Of a stretch of 64,000 bases of DNA, positions 59,995 through 64,000 are shown piece by piece (the first letter of the stretch is position 1; each line of letters opens with the position of its first letter). A program made the translations under genes and the position numbers. This DNA is from Maricaulis sp047308265. GTDB lineage: Bacteria > Pseudomonadota > Alphaproteobacteria > Caulobacterales > Maricaulaceae. Location of the stretch: the NCBI RefSeq assembly GCF_047308265.1, contig NZ_JBKQWY010000001.1, forward strand, positions 744,001 through 808,000, read 5' to 3'. Below the pieces are notes generated by a model. That model was not told where the DNA came from and ran no database searches. It saw only the letters and a list, made by a program, of their open reading frames with translations.

Positions 59995-60665
59995 TCCGCC
60001 TTTCGTGCCAGACCCAGCGCGATGCCGGCCTGGGCCAGATAATAGGTGGACCAGACCACGGGGCCGGCCCACTCCAGAAATCCGGCAAACTGACGAGTCG
60101 CCAAAACGCTGTCCGACACGACGAACAGCAGCGCGCCCGCGATGGCCAGGGGGTGGGATCGACCCAGGACAGCGAGGATCGCCATCACCAGAATAATGGC
60201 GTTGTAGACACTCGCTGCAATGCGCAACTCGCCAAAATGGGGCTGGAGCCAGATCAGCATGACCAGACCGAACACGCCCAGCCCGATCGCTGCAAGTATA
60301 CCGGTTCGCCCACTGAGCCCCGAGCGTCGTAAATGGTGAGCAAACAGCCCGATATAGACGAGATGGCCGAGGCCAAAGGCGAGAATGCCCAGATCAAAAC
60401 GCGCCGGCTGCAGAGCCAGGAAGGCGTCGCCTGCCGCGCCCATCCACAGCCCGGCTGCCAGCCATCCACAGCGATACTGCGCCGCGATTACCCCCAGCAG
60501 GATGATGCCGGACGCTTTGAGCCCAACATTTGCGGGATAGGGCAGAGACAGGCCAAATCCATCTCCCAGATAGGCCAGGCCCAGCAGGGCTGACATCGCA
60601 AGCAGGATCTGTCGCGCGGATGTGGCAGGATGAGGCAGGAGTTTGGAGATCAGACCGGTCATCAT
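59991..60665 (-). CDS. YhhN-family lysoplasmalogenase-like membrane protein
   Basis: 224 residues from ATG 60665 (ATG 60662 also possible) with about eight hydrophobic helices. The YhhN/TMEM86 pattern is seen in WMGAAGDAFLALQPARFDLGILAFGLGHLVYIGLF (paired acidic residues) and IAGALLFVVSDSVLATRQFAG. Family members hydrolyse the vinyl-ether bond of lysoplasmalogens, although in bacteria without plasmalogens the substrate is unclear. Its stop overlaps that of rpoH by 4 nt. Confidence 0.85.
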   Translation of the reverse strand: MMTGLISKLLPHPATSARQILLAMSALLGLAYLGDGFGLSLPYPANVGLKASGIILLGVIAAQYRCGWLAAGLWMGAAGDAFLALQPARFDLGILAFGLGHLVYIGLFAHHLRRSGLSGRTGILAAIGLGVFGLVMLIWLQPHFGELRIAASVYNAIILVMAILAVLGRSHPLAIAGALLFVVSDSVLATRQFAGFLEWAGPVVWSTYYLAQAGIALGLARKAD

Positions 60666-60741
60666 GCTGGTCACGCTAGTGGCAATGACCGGAGGAGGAA
60701 AGCCGGTCTGACAGAATTCGGGGACAGGTGAAGTTTTGGGC

Positions 60742-62028
60742 ATGGTTGGGAATATTGTGGCGGCGGCGCTGGGACTTGTCCTGGTCAGTGCGCATAGCCA
60801 TGCTCAGGAAAGCCCGCCTCGCCCGGTACGAGACGCCATGGCCGAGCTGCGCGCCCGCCCTCATGCCGAAGACGAGGTCTGGCGCGAATTGTCTGGACGG
60901 GGCTTGCCTCTGATCGACAGACAGATTGCTGGTCCTGGCCGTACCCGATTGACCTTTCTCTACCGCGCGGAATCGGGAACTGAACGCGTACGCCTCGACA
61001 GTGTGTTGAACGCTCCTTATGCCCGCCAGCCGGTCGAGGACTATGAGCGCGATTTTGTGCTCGACATGACCCGTCTTCCAGGCAGTCGGATCTGGACCAT
61101 CTCCATCGATGTGCCGGATGATGTGCGGGCCAATTACAGTTTTCGTCTTGAACGAGCCGGGCGGTCGCTCTGGCGTCCGGATCCGCATGCCCGGCTGACC
61201 CTGCGCGGTGGGGAGGCCGAAAGCGTTGTCGTACTGGCTCCGTCGACATTGGATGGCGTGTTACCGCTCGGGCCTCCCTCCTATACGGATGCCTCCCGGA
61301 CCAGCGGTGCCAGCCAGGTCATGAACAGCCCGGCGCTCAATCGCAGTGTCTGGCTGGATATCCACGCCCACCCGGATGGCGGGGCGGACGCGCCGGTTCT
61401 GGTACTCTGGGATGCTTTCCTGTGGGGGACACGGGCTCCTGCGGTCGATATTCTTGACCGTATGGAGCGCCAGGGCTTGATACCGCCCACCCATCTTGTG
61501 TTGATCGATCAGCTTGATCCGGACAGTGCAGCCTTGGCCTATGCCGACCAGTCGGCCTTTATCGCGGATGATCTGGTCCCTCTGCTGCGTGACAGCCTGG
61601 GCTGGCAGATGAACCCGGACCAGCTCTTGCTCGGCGGGGCGTCGAGACGGGGACTGGCTGCTGCGCGTGTGGCGCTTGATCACCCCGCTATGGTGGGCGG
61701 GGTCATGTCGCTGTCCGGTTCCTTCTATTGGGCCCCGTCGGGCGAGGAGATGGAGTGGCTGTCACGACAAATCGACCCGGCCGGCCCGGATACACCCCAC
61801 TACATTCTGGCCGCCGGCACTCTGGAAACCATGCAAACCTCGACCAATCGCGGGCATGTGATGCTGGAGGCGAACCGCAATATGCAGGCGGCGCTGACGC
61901 AGGCCGGTTATGAGAGCACGCTGCTCGTCTATTCCGGAGGACATGACCTGACCGGGTGGCAAAGTGCGCTCGCCCAGGCCCTGGCCCTCTATTTTGCGGA
62001 ATCCACTGACGCCGTCCCGGGTGATTAG
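60742..62028 (+). CDS. Secreted esterase, enterochelin esterase (Fes/IroE)-like
   Basis: 428 residues from ATG 60742 with a signal peptide (NIVAAALGLVLVSAHSHAQ). An N-terminal beta-sandwich domain (about 60-180: TRLTFLYRAESGTERVRLDSVLN) precedes an alpha/beta-hydrolase domain of the putative-esterase type. The nucleophile lies in LLLGGASRRGLAAA (Ser301) and the catalytic His is His401 in VYSGGHDLTGW. This two-domain layout is that of Fes, which hydrolyses ferric enterobactin, but its periplasmic location fits IroE-type enzymes or other ester substrates. No iron-uptake genes are near. Its stop overlaps the convergent protease gene by 4 nt. Confidence 0.83.
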   Translation: MVGNIVAAALGLVLVSAHSHAQESPPRPVRDAMAELRARPHAEDEVWRELSGRGLPLIDRQIAGPGRTRLTFLYRAESGTERVRLDSVLNAPYARQPVEDYERDFVLDMTRLPGSRIWTISIDVPDDVRANYSFRLERAGRSLWRPDPHARLTLRGGEAESVVVLAPSTLDGVLPLGPPSYTDASRTSGASQVMNSPALNRSVWLDIHAHPDGGADAPVLVLWDAFLWGTRAPAVDILDRMERQGLIPPTHLVLIDQLDPDSAALAYADQSAFIADDLVPLLRDSLGWQMNPDQLLLGGASRRGLAAARVALDHPAMVGGVMSLSGSFYWAPSGEEMEWLSRQIDPAGPDTPHYILAAGTLETMQTSTNRGHVMLEANRNMQAALTQAGYESTLLVYSGGHDLTGWQSALAQALALYFAESTDAVPGD

Positions 62029-63377
62029 TCTGACTGCGCGCTGTCCTCGACCTTGACCGGTTTGACGGGTTTGCCGGGGACCTCACCTTCATCAGGTGTG
62101 TTGCCCACACGCCCGGCCTCGAACTCAGCCAGCTGATCGGCCCAGGCCTCGGAGCGCACCGCGATGTAAAGCATCGGGCCGCGTGGATTGCGCCGGAAAT
62201 TCGAATCCGTGGCGACCACAGCATAGGTATCGCCATCGCGTACCAGGAAGGGCGAACCGCTATCGCCGCGAGTTGTGTCGCAATTATGCGCCATCGTGTT
62301 GTCACGATAAACTTGGTCGATGGAGCAGTCCTCATTGCCCGACAGGTGAGAGCCGGTATCCCAGCTATAGCCGGCCTGGAGCAGACGGGCATTGCGGGCC
62401 TGGCGACGCCCCTCCCGGTCGACCAGTTCCAGCACGCCCACATGGCCCAGCTCGGCGCCCAGCGGGGTGTCGATCCGCAGCAGGGCCCAGTCTGTTCCGT
62501 CAATGTCGTCGGTGGTGTTGAACCGGCGATCATCCCAGTTCCGGTCAACGAGATAGTCGATGATGCGGGCCCGGCGCGGACCGCCAGGCAGGTCGAACCC
62601 GGTCGTGAATTCCCCGCGGGCGCTGATGCGGCTTTCTCCGGAGATACAGTGGGCGGCCGTGATCAGGACGCTCTCGCCGACCAGCGTCGCCGTACAGGTT
62701 CCCCCCTCGTCCAGATCGATCGTGCCAACCACACTCCAGGGGAAGGTTGATGTGTCCATGAAGCGACGATCATCATGTCCGAAGAAATGGTCATTGATGG
62801 TCAGCGGGCGTTCGCGACCGGCACAATCGGCCCGGTCGGTTCGTGCTTCACAGCGGCCATCACCGCCATCTGGCTCGTTGCAAACGCCATCAAACGCCCG
62901 CTCGCACGTGTCATTTCGAAAGCGCAGAGCTGTCACATCGCGGCAATCGGAAAAATCCGTAGCCTGTGCGCAGGCTCCCGTGCCCAGGCCGAGAGGCTCG
63001 TCACATTCGCCATCATTGGCCCATCGACAGCTATCATCCTCGACACCCTCGGCGATGCGCCAGCAATCCGAATAGTCCGTGCCTGCCTCACAGGCACCGG
63101 TTCCAAGACCGATATCGTCACATTCACCATCATGAGCGTACTGGCAGCTGTCATTGCCCTGATAGCGTCCAGTACCCGACGTGCCGGTGGGTTTGACAGG
63201 CTTGTCCTGGACACGCGCCAAGTAGGCATTGATATCGCGCGAGGACAGGCGTGATTCCGGACCGTCGTCCAGCTGAGCCGAGGCCAAGGAGGTTGTGACC
63301 AAACCCAGCGTGCCGATCACCATGAACCGGGCGATCCGGGTCAAACCCTGGTCAAACAAGTGTCTCAAAACGCGCAT
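62025..63377 (-). CDS. Secreted trypsin-like serine protease with three Cys-rich repeats
   Basis: 450 residues from ATG 63377 (GGGGG upstream). Signal peptide region: FMVIGTLGLVTTSLASAQ. Residues 78-105, 117-145 and 158-185 are three repeats of about 28 residues with four Cys each (C78/86/96/105; C117/125/136/145; C158/166/176/185) and a shared DGECD...GTGAC...TDxSDC pattern rich in Asp, suggesting disulfide-bonded, perhaps calcium-binding, modules. The S1 protease domain (about 207-430) has His243 in TAAHC, Asp296 in TDWALL and Ser373 in RGDSGSP. The C-terminus is Pro/Lys/Asp-rich. Confidence 0.87.
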   Translation of the reverse strand: MRVLRHLFDQGLTRIARFMVIGTLGLVTTSLASAQLDDGPESRLSSRDINAYLARVQDKPVKPTGTSGTGRYQGNDSCQYAHDGECDDIGLGTGACEAGTDYSDCWRIAEGVEDDSCRWANDGECDEPLGLGTGACAQATDFSDCRDVTALRFRNDTCERAFDGVCNEPDGGDGRCEARTDRADCAGRERPLTINDHFFGHDDRRFMDTSTFPWSVVGTIDLDEGGTCTATLVGESVLITAAHCISGESRISARGEFTTGFDLPGGPRRARIIDYLVDRNWDDRRFNTTDDIDGTDWALLRIDTPLGAELGHVGVLELVDREGRRQARNARLLQAGYSWDTGSHLSGNEDCSIDQVYRDNTMAHNCDTTRGDSGSPFLVRDGDTYAVVATDSNFRRNPRGPMLYIAVRSEAWADQLAEFEAGRVGNTPDEGEVPGKPVKPVKVEDSAQSD

Positions 63378-63518
63378 TCCATCCCCCTCAGGCCTATACC
63401 GGTCTCGCAGCGCGCCCTGTTGCGGACAGAGCGCTGACAGTTCGCCGTCGATCCTGGACACAGTGTGCGGCAGGTTTGAGGCATGTCCCGCAAGGATCAT
63501 AGGCCCGGGGTGGACAGA

Positions 63519-64000
63519 CTACCAGCGCTCGGCGTCATTGGGTGCGTAGACCAGCTCGATGCGGGTGGGGTCCTCGTCAAACGCGGCCATGTTCTCCGCC
63601 GTGATGGCATTATCGCCAAAGCGTTCCGTCAGGGCCCGAACCAGCCCGGACCGCGCCTGGCTCTTGAGGCGGGCGATCTCGCGCCCCAGGTCCCGGCGCC
63701 AGAACTCAACACCACGCGACAGGGCCTCGAAATCCTCCGGGCGGTCGGACCGGTCAAGATCACGCCAGCGCGCGATATCGCGATACGCTGCGCTCAGGCG
63801 CAGGCCCTGTTCGTTTTCATAGGCTTCGATCTCGGTAATCAGGGCCTGATAGCTGGCACTGGTCTCGATTATGCCGACTGGAGCCGGGGGCGTTCCCGCA
63901 TACCGACGGAAATAGTCCCGCGCTTCTTCAATCGGGCGCGAGGCTGCGCTGGTCCACACATTGCGTTCCGCCCGGTTGATGACGTCTCCGGTCGAGGGAT
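63519..64000 (-). CDS. Hypothetical protein, 5' end beyond the window
   Basis: At least 160 residues on the minus strand; the frame remains open to the last base, with coding-like residues (PSTGDVINRAERNVWTSAAS) before the first internal GTG at 63959, so the true start lies outside. The visible part is charged and helical (YFRRYAGTPPAPVG, ITEIEAYENEQGLRLSAAYRDIARWRDLDR, LGREIARLKSQARSGLVRALTERFGDNAITAENMAAFDEDPTRIELVY). No family or signal peptide is recognised in it. Confidence 0.6.
   Translation of the reverse strand, partial: PSTGDVINRAERNVWTSAASRPIEEARDYFRRYAGTPPAPVGIIETSASYQALITEIEAYENEQGLRLSAAYRDIARWRDLDRSDRPEDFEALSRGVEFWRRDLGREIARLKSQARSGLVRALTERFGDNAITAENMAAFDEDPTRIELVYAPNDAERW

Overview
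The window is typical GC-rich chromosomal DNA of an alphaproteobacterium, most likely in or near the Caulobacterales/Maricaulales (Hyphomonadaceae-like). The clade is inferred from three things: the gene order tolQRAB-pal-cpoB-tilS-ftsH and ruvCAB, a LexA box of the alphaproteobacterial GTTC-N7-GTTC type in front of ruvC, and an ECF sigma factor paired with a DUF6768-like protein. No rRNA, tRNA, CRISPR array, insertion sequence or prophage was seen. Most of the DNA is densely packed core metabolism and envelope genes, with many 4-nt overlaps.

Region by region. 0-4.5 kb: sugar-phosphate metabolism (AGE-family sugar isomerase cut by the left edge, pgi, tkt), ended by a strong terminator. 4.5-7.1 kb: two paralogous membrane-anchored strictosidine-synthase-like beta-propeller proteins. 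7.3-9.6 kb: ruvC-ruvA-ruvB under a LexA box. 9.6-11.4 kb: hybrid histidine kinase. 11.5-19.4 kb: the Tol-Pal envelope cluster (ybgC, an inserted NTF2-like gene, tolQ, tolR, tolA, tolB, pal, cpoB) running into tilS. 19.4-22.7 kb: ftsH behind a sigma-32-type promoter, then folP and an SMR transporter. 22.7-28.2 kb: ABC exporter, M20 peptidase lipoprotein, thiD, DMT permease. 28.4-33.5 kb: serC, PagL-like lipid A deacylase, PI-PLC-like lipoprotein, DUF1579-like protein, purA.

33.6-36 kb holds a two-gene cassette: a SIR2-domain protein overlapping a helical-repeat protein. This is the best candidate in the window for an undescribed, NAD-targeting defence system. 36-45.3 kb: ArsR/NIPSNAP/monooxygenase cluster, endonuclease/exonuclease/phosphatase protein, AraC regulator and serine hydrolase, two 4-TM paralogues, and an OLD/RecF-like ATPase. 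45.4-48 kb: a TPP riboswitch controlling an uncharacterised HEAT-like gene and thiC. 48-50.5 kb: an AT-richer AIPR (abortive-infection family) gene followed by a PD-(D/E)XK-like protein, a probable defence island.

50.8-64 kb: a REP-like repeat, XRE-domain membrane protein, DUF1330/TetR divergent pair with a palindromic operator, sugar MFS transporter, LysR, quinone oxidoreductase, FMN reductase, ECF sigma/DUF6768 pair, rpoH, a YhhN-family lysoplasmalogenase, a Fes-like esterase, a secreted trypsin-like protease with three cysteine-rich repeats, and a gene cut by the right edge. All functions are assigned by reading motifs and from memory of the families; no database search was run.
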